From assembly GCF_905147365.1 (NCBI RefSeq), contig NC_056420.1, positions 3,172,001 to 3,236,000 of the forward strand: a stretch of 64,000 nt of DNA, read 5' to 3'. Both the position numbers and the translations under genes were made by a program. The number at the start of each line of letters is the position of its first letter. Position 1 is the stretch's first letter. The notes beneath the pieces were generated by a model. It was not told the DNA's origin. It ran no database searches and saw only the letters and a program-made list of their open reading frames with translations. Shown here one piece after another: positions 23,604 to 34,989 of this stretch. This DNA is from Aricia agestis. Its lineage: Eukaryota; Arthropoda; Insecta; Lepidoptera; Lycaenidae.

Positions 23604-23880
23604 AGAATACTTATCGTCTACTCCGGGCCGTATTTTCACGGTTAGAATAAGACGTAGTACGGTTCTAATAGTCCAGTTAAACGTTGTTGACCCGATGTAA
23701 CCCAAATTCCGCTACGAAATAACCATCACAAACAAATCCGGGTCACAACGTGTTTTTTGTAAACGATCAAATGGATCACTCCGTTTTTAACCGTCTACGC
23801 TGATGCCGAGAGTTATGATTTTGAAAGTACACGAAGATTGAAAATTATGTTTGCAATCTATACCTACGTAATGTAGAGAA

Positions 23881-24089
23881 TCCATACTGATAATATAAAT
23901 GCGAAAATGTGTTTGTCTGTATTCGTGCTTTTACCCACTAATCCACCACCACCACAAACAGATCAGCGGAACTAAAATTTTAATGAAAAGTCCCGGGAAA
24001 GAACATAGGATGGTTTTTACCCCGGAAAAATGTACGGTTCCCATGCGATATATGAATTGTGGTAAAATGGAATTGCGAACGTCATCCAG
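23881..24089 (+). mobile_element. Helitron-like non-autonomous element, copy 8
   Basis: TCCATACTGATAATATAAAT at the start, AAGTCCCGGGAAAGAACATA in the middle, and GCGAACGTCATCCAG at the end (CTAG mutated). Confidence 0.6.
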
Positions 24090-24104
24090 TGACTATAGTT
24101 ACCA

Positions 24105-24310
24105 CTTACCAGTAGCTCTACCATGAGTTTAAATCTATAGTATTTATCGATATTCGATACCGACTACGTTTAGTATGGCAAATTTTACGGCGCCTCTAGC
24201 GGTTACTTGCAGCACTAAAATCACCATACTAAATATTTACGTAGTCGGTATCGAGTATCGATAAATACTATAGCTTTAAACTCATGGTAGAGCTACAGTA
24301 ACTTATAGCT
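24105..24310. mobile_element. palindromic MITE-like element
   Basis: AGCTCTACCATGAGTTTAAA ... TAGTATTTATCGATATTCGA is complemented by TCGAGTATCGATAAATACTA ... TTTAAACTCATGGTAGAGCT. The loop is about 70 nt. Confidence 0.7.
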
Positions 24311-24457
24311 ATATTAAGTTCTATTGTTACTGGATGTAACTATGCCACAAAACTAAGAACGCTCATTCTTTTGTCTTAGGCTTGAAAAGAAGGAGTGGCT
24401 TTGGTCTACCATAGCAGCCCACCTCGACCTATCACTATAGAATTACAAAATAATAGT

Positions 24458-24722
24458 TCCCACACCGGTTTCGGTGACGGTGGCCGATTTCATTGAAACC
24501 AGACCAGCTACGCAGGAGTAATTTTATAGTGCCCAAGTGTGTGCGCAGTACACAAGAGCACTCTCTATTCCTTTACTCTCATAACCCAGTGGGACGGAAG
24601 ACCGACACGACTGGCGAGAGATCAGGCGCAGGACCGACTTTGCCCATCCGACGCATCGATCATCTTACTTGTCAGACACTCAGGTGATCAGCCTGCATTG
24701 TCCTAACCAAACTTGGAAATAA
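24458..24722 (-). mobile_element. tRNA-related SINE S3, copy in minus orientation
   Basis: Complement of the element at 49752: shared blocks are GCACTATAAAATTACTCCTG (complement), AGAGCACTCTCTATTCCTTT and ACACCGGTTTCGGTGACGGT. Confidence 0.6.
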
Positions 24723-25260
24723 ATTATGAATTACAAAATACCGAAGCATAGAATTGCGCGCAATGTAATTTATTTGACTACGTGTTGCGCTTGTATTATG
24801 AAAGTGGTTAATACGTACAACAATGAATATGTACCACAACTCACTTGAAGCGCTTCTTGAAATTGTTTCAACGCGACGTAGATATAATGTACAGTCGATG
24901 ACTGGTTACTGGTACTCGGTTTCATTCACCAGTCGTCATAAGTCAATCTGGGTTGAAGAGTAAAGGTATTAGAGAGGATGATCTTGTGAATAACGCACAC
25001 AGTTGGGCACTATGAAATAAACCTGCTCAGCTGGCCAATGCTGGCCAATGCAGCTGGCTAATGAAACCAGCTACACCCACTTTCCTCCCCCGGGTTTATT
25101 GAAGAGTAAAGGCATTTGGAGACGTAACCGAAACCGTAACTCCGCCTCATTAGACAGAATGTCATTAGATTTCCTAGGTCTGCAATGACTGCAAAACTAA
25201 GATGGCTTATGCACACACATGCATCGAGCTACGCTACTTCGAGTATAATGTTCGTAACCA

Positions 25261-25675
25261 GTGTTGCCAGATCAGGGGATGTCCCCCTAGATTTAGGGGG
25301 TTTTCTACCAAGATAGGGGCAAAATAGGGGAAAAAATATTTGGGGGATTTTTTAGGGAAAATTCAAAAACGTCAAATACAGTTTTTTTGCCTCATATATT
25401 ATGTCACGTTCCGCGAGCCTGTGATTTACAATTTGTGTCGAAACTAATCTATAACCAAAGTCTTCTGTAACCAAAAAGCAAATTAAACTTACACCTGTCA
25501 ATGTTCTATTATAAATACTTTTTGTAAAATCCCCATCATTTCTCAACATGACCGCCTCTTCAAAAAATCGCGGCATGCCACCATCCGCTTGGTGAGGGTA
25601 TTTTAGGGGATTTCTGGGGGGGGGGGATCAAATTAGTTCAGGGGTTCGTCACCGAGACCATCTGGCAACACTGGT
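25261..25675. mobile_element. MITE with CCAGTGTTGCCAGAT ends
   Basis: CCAGTGTTGCCAGATCAGG at the left and CATCTGGCAACACTGG at the right are inverted repeats. Both subterminal regions are G-rich on the plus strand (TAGGGGGTTTTC, TTTAGGGGATTTCTGGGGGG). The 75-residue open frame inside shows no known motif. Confidence 0.6.
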
Positions 25676-26079
25676 TCGTACTGCGTGATTTAATTGTGCT
25701 TGTTCGACTCGCTGTGCTTCGTTTGAGTGTCATAGGTTAAATCAATCTGGCATCAGTTCAGTCCATCAATCTGAAATTGACGCCAGATTGATGGCTAAAA
25801 AGTACATAATAAAAAAATATCAGTCCATCAATCCATGGTTTACACGTTCTGCTTCGCGTCAATCTTTACCACGTAAACATGGAAAACAGTATCTTATGCT
25901 TAATGCTACCAATTTAAATGACACTATAACCTTGAACGGACTATACTTTTTAGTCGTCCCTTTGTCTGCTGTCATCTATGGAAGAGGAAGTATTGCTATA
26001 CTTCCTCCAGTAAGTATATTGCAGTTCCTTCTTGATCTTGTTGGATCGCTTTGTGTTTTACTCTTAGATCATTTTTACT

Positions 26080-27010
26080 AGCGACATGCCGTGCTTGCTT
26101 ATGAAATAACTTGTACTAGCTACTTATACTATTGTCTATTTTGCTGGTGCTCCCAACTTCATGCGTAAAATCCCAGAACTACACGTTTTCCGATAAAAAG
26201 TATCTTTAAATGTTCTATCTCCTATACAGCCTACTCCATAGACTATGTCGGCCACGTGGTGTGGTTGTCGTGTCACGTGTGGTTGTAGTACGTGTGGGTT
26301 GAGTAAACAATCCCTCGATCGCGGATTCTTGCCTCTTGGAAATCTATTGATTCGATTGTTATCGCGGTCGGATTCGACCGCTTGGGGGCTTGACGGGTTA
26401 AAGCAATTCACTATTCAGCAACCTCTGAAGTCTTACTTTCAGAATTCAGAAACTCTGAAGAAACTGTACAGTTAACTTTATAAATAACCAGCCTTATTCT
26501 AAAGAGTCTGTACAGTTACCTTTATAAATAACCAGCCCTTTATTCGATAAACAGATCAAGTCAAAACGAGCAAAACAACGCACGTCTTCCTTCTTCATCA
26601 CAAAGAGAATCTGAATCATCAGGCACAAAACAAAATAGAAAGTGCGTGAATAATATCGCACTGAACGTGGGCGGTCAGCGCTAATTCGCGATAAACACAA
26701 TAAAGAGACTCCTAAAGACGCTAATTTGCACTTAGGTTTATTGTTTTTGCAATAAAGATTTCACTTTTGGGGCCAAATCCGAAAGGAAGCTTTATAAGGC
26801 TCGTATTACGACGCGGCGATATGGAACGGAATGGAAACGTCAATTTCGCCTCATAGCACAGAACTCATACGCGGGAATTGGCACCGGAGAATTCTCGACA
26901 ATTCGTCGCGTCCAATTTTTTTTTTGGCCGTAACTCGCATTTAATTGGTGTGTGCTGTTGACATAAAGACGTTTTTTTTGGCTTGAGATTTGGAACAAAC
27001 GTGCCCATGT
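26080..27010. other. no gene recognised
   Basis: Holds a short duplication (AGTTACCTTTATAAATAACC near 26470 and 26513) and some longer open frames without recognisable domains. I cannot support a gene here. Confidence 0.4.
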
Positions 27011-27018
27011 CCGCTCCG

Positions 27019-27292
27019 AAGGCTAGCCGCATACACACGTTTTCCGTATTCGATTTCCATAAGTGGAATTTCGATTTGGAGTTCCGTGAGACTAGCGCAA
27101 ATGTCGTTTTTTTTACGCGCGAACGCGCGGGCATGAAACGCATAACAGTGTACACGTGCGGAATTCGTTCCGTTCGGAAATTAGCGAACGTGTGCGCCAG
27201 ATAATGTATTTTCTACTGATTCTATGCATTTACGAATACGGAAAACGAATTCGGAATTCGAATACGGATATCGTGTGTATGCGGCCAGCCTT
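27019..27292. mobile_element. palindromic MITE-like element
   Basis: AAGGCTAGCCGCATACACAC and GTGTGTATGCGGCCAGCCTT are inverted ends. The interior repeats GAATACGGAAAACG-type sequence and its complement. Confidence 0.7.
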
Positions 27293-27386
27293 AATTGACT
27301 TGGATCAGCAACAACATGCAACAATCACCAGTCACAGTCTAATATGAAACGTTTTTTACATACAGAAACGTAATGAGTGACTAAGG

Positions 27387-27543
27387 GTCAATTCATACCG
27401 CAACGTGACGAGGCGAGGCGACGCGACCTAAATTTGTATGGATTTGACAGATGTCGTCAGCGTGAGACGTCTTGCGAATCTGTCAAATCCATACTAATTT
27501 AGAAATGCATCTACGCGTCGCGTTGCGGTCTGAATTGACCCTT
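27387..27543. mobile_element. MITE 'GGGTCAATT...CGCAACGCGACGCG' family, copy 1
   Basis: AGGGTCAATTCATACCGCAA and TTGCGGTCTGAATTGACCCT are inverted ends; GTATGGATTTGACAGAT and ATCTGTCAAATCCATAC form an inner hairpin. Related elements: 51152-51304 and the outer ends at 45658/46893. Confidence 0.75.
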
Positions 27544-27687
27544 ACAAGTTACAACTTACAACACCCAAGAATGTGCGACGTGACATCGCGTGTGCTAGTT
27601 TTCACGCTGGATTAAAGCAGGCTCAACTATACTCATGCGACTTGATGTACCTACATAATTATCTTATATCTTTAAACGAGCAATTCT

Positions 27688-27689
<2 letters not shown>

Positions 27690-27721
<32 letters not shown>
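27690..27721. repeat. (TA)n microsatellite
   Basis: About 16 TA units at the border of the neighbouring Helitron-like element. Confidence 0.9.
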
Positions 27722-27724
<3 letters not shown>

Positions 27725-27991
27725 GGATTCTCGGAATCGGCTCCAACGATTTTCATGAAATTTAGTATATAGGGGGTTTCGGGGGCGATAAATCGATCTA
27801 GCTAGGAATCACTTTCAGAAAATTCGTGTTTTATCGATAATCGATAAACTGAAAAATATGACTCTTCCTGACATCTATTGGCGAATAATAATACTATTTT
27901 GTTAGCAACTAATTGTTTTAACGACCGGCAGATGGCGTTATTAAGTAACACGAAGTCAATGAGTGTTTGCTATACCGAGCAAAGCTCGGTC
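27722..27991 (+). mobile_element. Helitron-like element with terminal hairpin, copy 2
   Basis: Shares GGGGGTTTCGGGGGCGATAA with the element at 7754 (opposite strand) and ends with the hairpin ACCGAGCAAAGCTCGGT followed by CATCCAG, a degenerate CTAG. Confidence 0.5.
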
Positions 27992-28737
27992 ATCCAGGTA
28001 CTTATACTTACAGGCAAAATGCCCATAAACGCTCAGAAGTGCGGCGGCCCTATCTAGAACCTACTAAATATATATTATTATATTTCAGACTTTAGTAATT
28101 ATTTTAAATACTTATATTCAATATATTTAGTATAATATATTATTATTACTAAATATATTGAGGAAAACATTTATATAAATAATAATATTAGCTGATATTG
28201 CGCAATATTATAATATAACAAATGATACAACAACAAAACTATTAAAACGCTTAACCAAAACAAGCTTATGAATCACCTGTGACCTGATATTGGCATTTTG
28301 AGAAAAACTTGAGACACATCCGGCTGATCTTGTGGACTATATTCGTTGAGTGAAAACATCTGCGGTAGAAGACTTGCAGGTGCAAGTAATTGCCGCCTGC
28401 AGGAAATGTAATTTCTTATTCGATTCGTTACACTTTTGCACTTAATCTGTAGTTAAAGCTGTTATAAAACACCTAATAAACTTATAATAATATGGAAAAT
28501 TAAAAGCATGTAACTTGAATATTGAATTAAAATGTGTTCGAAAAACCGAACTGAATTTGATGAAACTATATTATGAAAATACTTAGTCCCTGGAAAAAAG
28601 GGATATTTTTATCCACGGAAAAAAGCATTAAGTATATTATATTATATTACAACAGATTTTAAAACCTCCTCCTTTATGGAAGTCAAATAAAAAAAATGCA
28701 CTTGTATGGCAACCTTTACTTTGTAGTTCAATCTCAT

Positions 28738-29177
28738 TAAGAGCTCTCCTGACTCTAAAAATCAAACATCGTCCTTCTCTCTTCACACTCACGCCCGTCT
28801 TTCATATGCCAGGTGAAAAAGGACGGCGCGGAATCATCGCCAAGTTAGTTTTACTTGAATAAAAGACGAACTATAATGATTATGAAAAAAGTATTTTGAG
28901 CAAATTTAGGTTTTATCGATACCTTTTTAGTTTTTAGATATTAAAAAATATTAAAGAAAAGACAGCAAACTTCGAAGATCCAAGCAAAAATGTGTCTAAA
29001 ACAAGGTTTTTTGTAAAAAGAAACTATCGAGCATTTTTTCAGTAATCGTGTTTTCGTCTTAATCTTCATGAACTGAAGTTACTTGTGTCAAAAAATCAGT
29101 TCTAACTTCTAGACCTTACAGATTTTGAGATCTAGGTTAAAGTATGTAGTCAAGTTAGAGTCAGGTGCGCTCTTAAA
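28738..29177 (+). mobile_element. MITE 'TGACTCTAAAAATC' family, complete copy
   Basis: Ends AAGAGCTCTCCTGACTCTAA and TTAGAGTCAGGTGCGCTCTT are inverted repeats of about 20 nt. Body as in the 10672 copy. Confidence 0.7.
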
Positions 29178-29472
29178 ATCATGTCATAATCTCTCATCAT
29201 GGACAGTACAGTACGGAACATCAAAACGGTATTCTGACACTGGTTTCAATGTGGTTGCAATGTCGTCCAGTTCGCTGAACCCACGGCAAAGAACTTTAAA
29301 ACACCATGGGAAAATAAACAAAATGGAGGTTAACTTTTAAACTACAAAAAGAAGCGTAAAAGTGTGTGCAATGTACATTTAAACATAAAGTTTATTATTA
29401 TGTAAGTAAGCCTTTTATAATTTACTAGACTTCGCCCGCAATTCCGTTGCACCAAAATTCGTTTATCCCATA

Positions 29473-30930
29473 CTAGCTATCCCGGCAAACGTTGTTTTGC
29501 CCATATTATTTTATTGAAGTGACTAATATATATAAGAGACCTCTCTTAAACATTTTCAAATATTTAAGGATGTATATAACATTTATAAATTCAAAGATTC
29601 TGACCTAAATTCGAAATATATAGTAGAATATAACATCCTGCATCGATTGATACCAAAAAATCAATACCTTACCGATAAGTTACGTGAAATAATTCATTTT
29701 AAAATTTCCATTTATCATACGTAATGTTTGCCGGAAGTGTTACAATTTTTGAGAATTCGTCAAAATTGGTAACTTTGTATCAAAGATAAACATCTAAAAA
29801 ACTGCTTATCAATTTTTTTGTACGATTTGCGATTTTTTATGCAAAAAAAAGTGGGTTCACCGGTAATTCTGGGGAAATATTTCAAATTGAAATTTATGAA
29901 AATTATCCTTCGAAGGGTGCGACAAGACTTTATATGAACTTGAGCGGGGGCGCTGCTGGTAAAGAAGAACTGTCAAATATGTCGTTTTTTGTATGTGGCA
30001 GCGTTAGTTCCTTTTTTCGCCACCTTCATTTATAACTTTGCCGAGCTTTCTTGGCCGCCATTTGCGGTAGTCAAATTACAACAATTTTTTTACAATAATA
30101 ATTAAATATCGAATAGTTCTTTAAAAATCTATTATAAAAAATCATTATAATGAATAATAAGTGTCTGGGTGTCCAATTTTTTACATATTTAGTACTTTCA
30201 TAATTTAATTGGACGTAGTACGCAATTTGATCTTATATACATCCTTAAGAAAATTTTAATAGCGGGTAATATTCTAACTCTAAAAAGAACTAATACCTAC
30301 CTAAATAATATCTAACTAAATAAACTCCCCTCTCGCACGCGACTCCCGCCTTGATGACGCCCACTTCGCAACGGGCCGTGCAGTAGAAATCGTAATATTA
30401 ATTTCGCCATAACTTCAAAACCAAACGTCCAATTTTAGTCATTCAGAGACCAAATATTATCTACATAAACTGTACTTAGTGATTAAATAATTTATTTTGA
30501 TAAGGATTAATAGCATGAGTAAAATAAACGCGTTTAAAAGTAGTCCAAAAAAATTCAAGACTTTTTAAATAAAAAAAAAAATTGTTGTGCCTCACTTGAC
30601 ATAGATAGGTATAGTGTGTCGCGGACTTTTTTGTAGATATTTATAAGATCTACAATTAATTAGAACATTGTATGGTTCTATCTTTTATAGTTTAGGCAGC
30701 GTACGCAAAATAAGTAACTTTTCTGGTTGATTTTTTACACCTTGTCTCCGAAAAACCCAAATATCTTACGGAAACCTATTTTTCCTAAATAAAATTTAGC
30801 CTATGTTACTCGTGGATAATGTAGCTATCGAATGGTGAAAGAATTTTTAAAATCGGTCCAGTAGTTTTTGAGCCTATTCATTACAATTATACAAACAAAG
30901 TTTACCTCTTTATAATATTAGTAGACAGAC
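29473..30930 (-). mobile_element. Helitron-like element with a nested TTAA element
   Basis: Left end CTAGCTATCCCGGCAAACGT and right part CGGTCCAGTAGTTTTTGAGC ... TTATAATATTAGTAGA resemble a common lepidopteran Helitron-like family in minus orientation. The interior is interrupted by the element at 29568-30244. Confidence 0.5.
29568..30244. mobile_element. TTAA-flanked non-autonomous element
   Basis: TTAA precedes GGATGTATATAACATT and follows TTATATACATCC: inverted ends with a TTAA duplication on both sides, 677 bp. The ends are unrelated to the A and B TTAA MITEs. No transposase frame. Confidence 0.7.
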
Positions 30931-31093
30931 TGACATTTTTGAATTTATATTAGTATGGAATTATGGATTACACTGGCTCATTTCGGAGGCCAAGATCCAC
31001 TTTGGGTCGCTGAGCCAGCGGAGTTAGTTAGTTAAATGGATTACACTGGGCGAAATTGCAAGTGCCTAGGACAATGATGTTCTACTTATACAG

Positions 31094-31583
31094 ATCTGTT
31101 ACGTCCATACTATATTCCGGCTTAAATCTCTTCCGAACAATTTTCAAATTCAAAATTGCAAATATTGACAAATTTGACAGATAAGTGAAACAAAAGATAC
31201 GAAAAAGCATTTACATAAAAGAGACAGTTCTATTTTTAAACATCGAATCGTATCGCTGTCTCTTTCTTCGCCTGAGCTATGACGAAAATTCGATTTTTCC
31301 AGATTGTTCGAAAAAATAATTGAAAATGTAAATAATCGAGGTATTTATTGCAATCAAGACATGTGGTAAGAGATTCCATGTGTTTTGTTTTTTTTTTTGA
31401 GTCATAATTGGTACATTTTCGAAACGCGCACGACGTCATTTTCAATTTATGTAGGTAAGACAAGACGCGGCGCGTCCGTGACTGCGCTTGATGCAGACTA
31501 AACAACAGACGGCCCAATTGGGCCGTATTTGAATCTTCACAACGCGCGCGGTAGTAACATATCTGCTTTGAGTATTTCATCAT
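31094..31583 (-). mobile_element. element carrying a THAP-like fragment, left copy
   Basis: Homologous, in inverted orientation, to about 36930-37480 (shared: AATTTGACAGATAAGTGAAA, AGAGACAGTTCTATTTTTAA, ATTCGTATCGCTGTCTCTTT allowing for changes). Contains one 115-residue open frame on the minus strand. Exact ends not found. Confidence 0.5.
31236..31439 (-). pseudogene. THAP-domain-like fragment in a transposon
   Basis: From the Met at 31439 the frame reads MTSCAFRKCTNYDSK and continues about 67 residues to a stop. C-x4-C after an N-terminal Met resembles the first half of a THAP (C2CH) DNA-binding domain, used by P-type transposases and by domesticated host proteins. The second half (distal C..H and AVPTIF box) is not present. 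The frame is open upstream to 31583, which may be leader sequence. Homologous to 37076-37267. Function unlikely. Confidence 0.35.
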
Positions 31584-31774
31584 TGGCCTAGGAATAAAAA
31601 CACGACATAGTTAATAACAAGCAAGTAATACAGTTAAAACCGGATTTAAAAACGAATTACAAAATCAATAATTGTCAATGAACTAATTTGATTGATATTA
31701 ACGGTCTTTTGTCGTTTGACAACCGTTATTTGGTAATTGGTACATAAGTACACCAGACGTGTGATACAACTTTT

Positions 31775-31975
31775 CAACCTTACTATACTCCGCTCGGGCT
31801 AACTTGTCGCTAGCGGTCATTGACTCCCTGTCAAAAACTTGTCATTTTCCATATAAAACCACGATTGACAATATCTGACACTTCATTGTCAATCGCGGTT
31901 TATATGGAAAATGACAAGTATTTGACAGGGAGTCAACGACCGCTAGCGACAAGTTTGCCCAAGTGGAGTATACCA
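31775..31975. mobile_element. palindromic MITE-like element
   Basis: ACTTGTCGCTAGCGGTCATT ... AACTTGTCATTTTCCATATA is complemented by TATATGGAAAATGACAAGTA ... AACGACCGCTAGCGACAAGT. Almost perfect foldback with arms of about 80 nt. Confidence 0.8.
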
Positions 31976-32297
31976 TGATTGTAATTAAGTCGACGTGGAA
32001 CTATCTTAATTCATATGGCGTAGAGGCTATAATCGACTAATAACGTAAACTATAGTTACTTGTACTATTATCTATTCTGTGCTATAGTTTACTGTCATCA
32101 CGGTATTTTGATTCTAGTACTAGAAACTTCGTCTTTTAAGCAGGTCACTATTCCTTTTCAATTTGATCGAAATGTAAACAAAAACAATAATGCTACCAAT
32201 TTAAATATCTCTCATTAATCGTACGCTGAAGAAACATTTGGCATATTAATTTAGTATAGCTTATTTTTTTTGTTTACGTTGCGTTTTAATATCAAAA

Positions 32298-32450
32298 CTA
32301 GATGTTGTCAGCAACTTTTCTGCGCCAAAATTCCATTATCTTAGTTAAATAATAGATTTTTACATCTGTGTGTACATACAAAATTTTATCAAAATCGGTT
32401 CAGTGGCTTAAGTTTTAAATGTAATTGTAGCAGGCAGACACGCAGGGGCA
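32298..32450 (-). mobile_element. Helitron-like element, copy 9 (degenerate)
   Basis: CTAGATGTTGTCAGCAACTT, then ATCAAAATCGGTTCAGTGGC and GCAGGCAGACACGCAGG; the distal end is replaced by the adjoining SINE. Confidence 0.45.
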
Positions 32451-32453
32451 GCA

Positions 32454-32711
32454 TTTTTTTTTTAATGAAATAAGGGAAATAAGGAAATAAGGGCAAAAGA
32501 GCAAACGGGTCACCTGGTGGAAAGCAACTTCCATCGCCCATGGACACTCGCAGCATCAGAAGAGCTGCAGGTGCGTTGCCGGCCTTTTAACAAGCCATTA
32601 TTTATTTAACATTGCTTGATAAAACTGGGTCTAACGCTTAACTGACAGATAAATTAAGAGGGAATAGGGTAATTGTCCCATTCGTGCCGAAGCATGGCTC
32701 TCCCACGTATA
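32454..32711 (-). mobile_element. SINE-like element S1, copy 8, with a 65-bp insertion
   Basis: The T-run, GGAAATAAG repeats and GGGTCACCTGGTGGAAAGC show the 3' half; GCATGGCTCTCCCACGTATA the 5' end. Between GGCCTTTTAA and AAGAGGGAATAGGG an unrelated segment (about 32591-32656) is inserted, and the middle of the SINE is deleted. Confidence 0.7.
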
Positions 32712-33570
32712 AAGTATTACCACGTAAAGCATTTGTAAATATAAGTAACAGAAGTTCTATATGAACAGAACTTAAGTAGGTATATTATAGGTACAATGAA
32801 CTAAAACCATACAAACAGATTTCTGAATAACATCTGGCAAAAGAACATTAAGTGTAATCAACTCTAAATCAACTATTTCGAGACAAACAACAAATTAACA
32901 GCTTCGGAAATATCTAATATATGCCACATTACTTACACAATAAGGTTTAAAAATGGAAACATGACTATCACCCACAGCTATGACCAAATGTCACGGATCT
33001 GGTAGGGTTTGGAAAACTTTTTTATTTGAGTTTAATTCGATAATTGCTGGTTTGGAGAATTAAGTATATTTACTAAACTTAAGTTTAACATATTCTTCTT
33101 CTTCTTCTTTAATGGCAGTTTCGTGGATTGCCAATGTCAGAGTGTATTGACAGATAGACTTTGCTCTATAATTGTAGGTCTGGTGAAGTAACAAGGTTAC
33201 AAGGGTATGGTTAATTAATTATATTAGTACATATTTACAAGTTGATTCACCTAAAACAAAAACAAGTGTTAGTAAAGACATCACAATTTAATATTGTTAA
33301 CATATTCTGCAGAAAGCTCAGCAACTAGCCTTACCACATAATATCTATTCTATTCAAAAAAACTCATAAAAAATTAAACATAGTTTGGTACTACTAATAT
33401 TATACTCTGTGACATAGTGCTGAATTTCTCTCCGCCTACTATTAGTATATATAGGTATGCTGTAAACAATAAAATGAGGTCAATACACTCTACCTACTTT
33501 CTCTAATGATTCATTTTCACAGGAAATGTAACAATTAATGTGATTAATGGTTACTATTATTAACAAGTAA
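32712..33570. other. AT-rich stretch, nothing recognised
   Basis: No coding signal; only a short (TTC)n run near 33094. Confidence 0.4.
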
Positions 33571-33573
33571 TAA

Positions 33574-33737
33574 CTAGAGGAAGCCCGCTACTCCATGCTC
33601 TACAACCATTCTATGTCCTTTCCCGGGACTCAAGGTATCTCCATGCCGAAATTTTAGCGAAATCGGTTCAGTAACAGACAGACAGAAAGACGGACGGACA
33701 CAATTTCGCATTTATAATAGTCGTATGGAAGTATGGA
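33574..33737 (-). mobile_element. Helitron-like non-autonomous element, copy 10
   Basis: CTAGAGGAAGCCCGCTACTC, TTCCCGGGACTCAAGGTATC and AAATCGGTTCAGTAACAGAC in order; short copy. Confidence 0.6.
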
Positions 33738-34259
33738 TATATGTGAATGTAATTATTAACAATATAAGTGAAAGCAAAATGTCAAATTATGTACAGTTTT
33801 AGACCCTATTTATAATAGGAATAAAGTTTAAAGAACTCTAAAAATATATCCTCCCACTACTACAGCAGATGGTAAATTACATAATCTAAAATCTACAATT
33901 CAATGACAATATTGCTAAAATGTGTTGTTCTATTATTATTATTGCATGGTAAAGAAAATGATATTAAAATATTATTAATACACTGGTATTTTTATTTTGA
34001 TCTCATTATTAAAAACAATTCAGTATTCAACTACAATGCTACAAATAATATTATGTCACCTACACTACGTCTCGCTGAGTAACATCAGTTGGATCATAGT
34101 AGTTCAACTTCTAGGTAACGTTAATTAAAGAACATAGTTATTATTGAACATAGTTTTTATTATGTCTACTCTTATATTTTACTTGTTTTGTTTTCCTGTC
34201 CATGCATGCAAAACAAATCTGCTGGCCAAAATCAGTGTTTACTATGGTGTGTATTATTG

Positions 34260-34640
34260 ATAAGCTTTGTCCACACTGTGCCTTTTTCTGTTTGTCAAGG
34301 ACATGCGTTATAGCGCAGTCAACAGCGAACGTGAGGCATTAAACTTTTTAATCGGGACTTAACTCGTAGTAGTAACGCTACTACGAGTTAAGTTAAGTCC
34401 TGATTAAAAAGTTTAATTATAATGCAACGCGAAAGTTTAAAATGTTAACGTGAGGCATGCCCGCGACGCATGCCCTCTGACCGTATCCAAAACTTTCGCT
34501 TTGTTATTGAAAATGACAGTTGGCGTAGCGTTTGTTGACGCATTCAATTATTAAATGCGCCAAAACCTACGCAAAAACTAAAGTTGAATAAAAGAATATG
34601 ACGAAAATTTAAGACGAAAGCGTGTTGACATAGCTAATAG
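34260..34640. mobile_element. MITE 'GTCCACACTGTG' family, copy 2, with nested hairpin
   Basis: GCTTTGTCCACACTGTGCC at the left; GGCATGCCCGCGACGCATGC and ATGACAGTTGGCGTAGCGTT as in the 23205 copy, opposite orientation. A second palindrome sits inside at 34338-34418. Confidence 0.6.
34338..34418. repeat. nested palindrome
   Basis: ATTAAACTTTTTAATCGGGA ... TCGTAGTAG, loop TAACG, and the complement CTACTACGAGTTAAG ... TAAAAAGTTTAAT; one arm carries a 5-nt duplication (TTAAG). Confidence 0.75.
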
Positions 34641-34767
34641 ATCAGTCTATAATACTCTAAACATTAAAATATCTTATTGCCTCGCATTTAATACCACAAT
34701 ATTAAAGTTATTAAATGTGTTAGTAAGTAATTAATAATTTATTATTGTAAAAGTTGGCCTCTTCATA

Positions 34768-34832
34768 AAATTTTATTTAATTGGAAAGGACAAAGGGATC
34801 TACCCTTTGTCCTTTCCAATTAAATAAAATTT
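34768..34832. repeat. perfect 30-bp-arm palindrome
   Basis: The arm from AAATTTTATTTAATTGG to GGACAAAGGG is exactly complemented after the 5-nt loop ATCTA. Confidence 0.9.
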
Positions 34833-34879
34833 CAACATGTATGGCTAGGACATGATTAACATTTTTTGTGCAATTGGAC

Positions 34880-34883
<4 letters not shown>

Positions 34884-34964
<81 letters not shown>
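34884..34964. repeat. (TA)n microsatellite
   Basis: About 40 uninterrupted TA units. Confidence 0.95.
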
Positions 34965-34967
<3 letters not shown>

Positions 34968-34989
34968 GCGAACGGATTGGGCTGATTTA

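Noticed and set aside
25788..26081. 97-residue plus-strand frame with hydrophobic C-terminus
   Set aside because: It overlaps a repeated CAGTCCATCAATC block and shows no family motif; a faint likeness to the end of a non-LTR ORF2 is too weak.
26136..26411. 91-residue minus-strand frame as a gene
   Set aside because: No recognisable domain, no splice or promoter context; may be transposon-derived, but I cannot support it.
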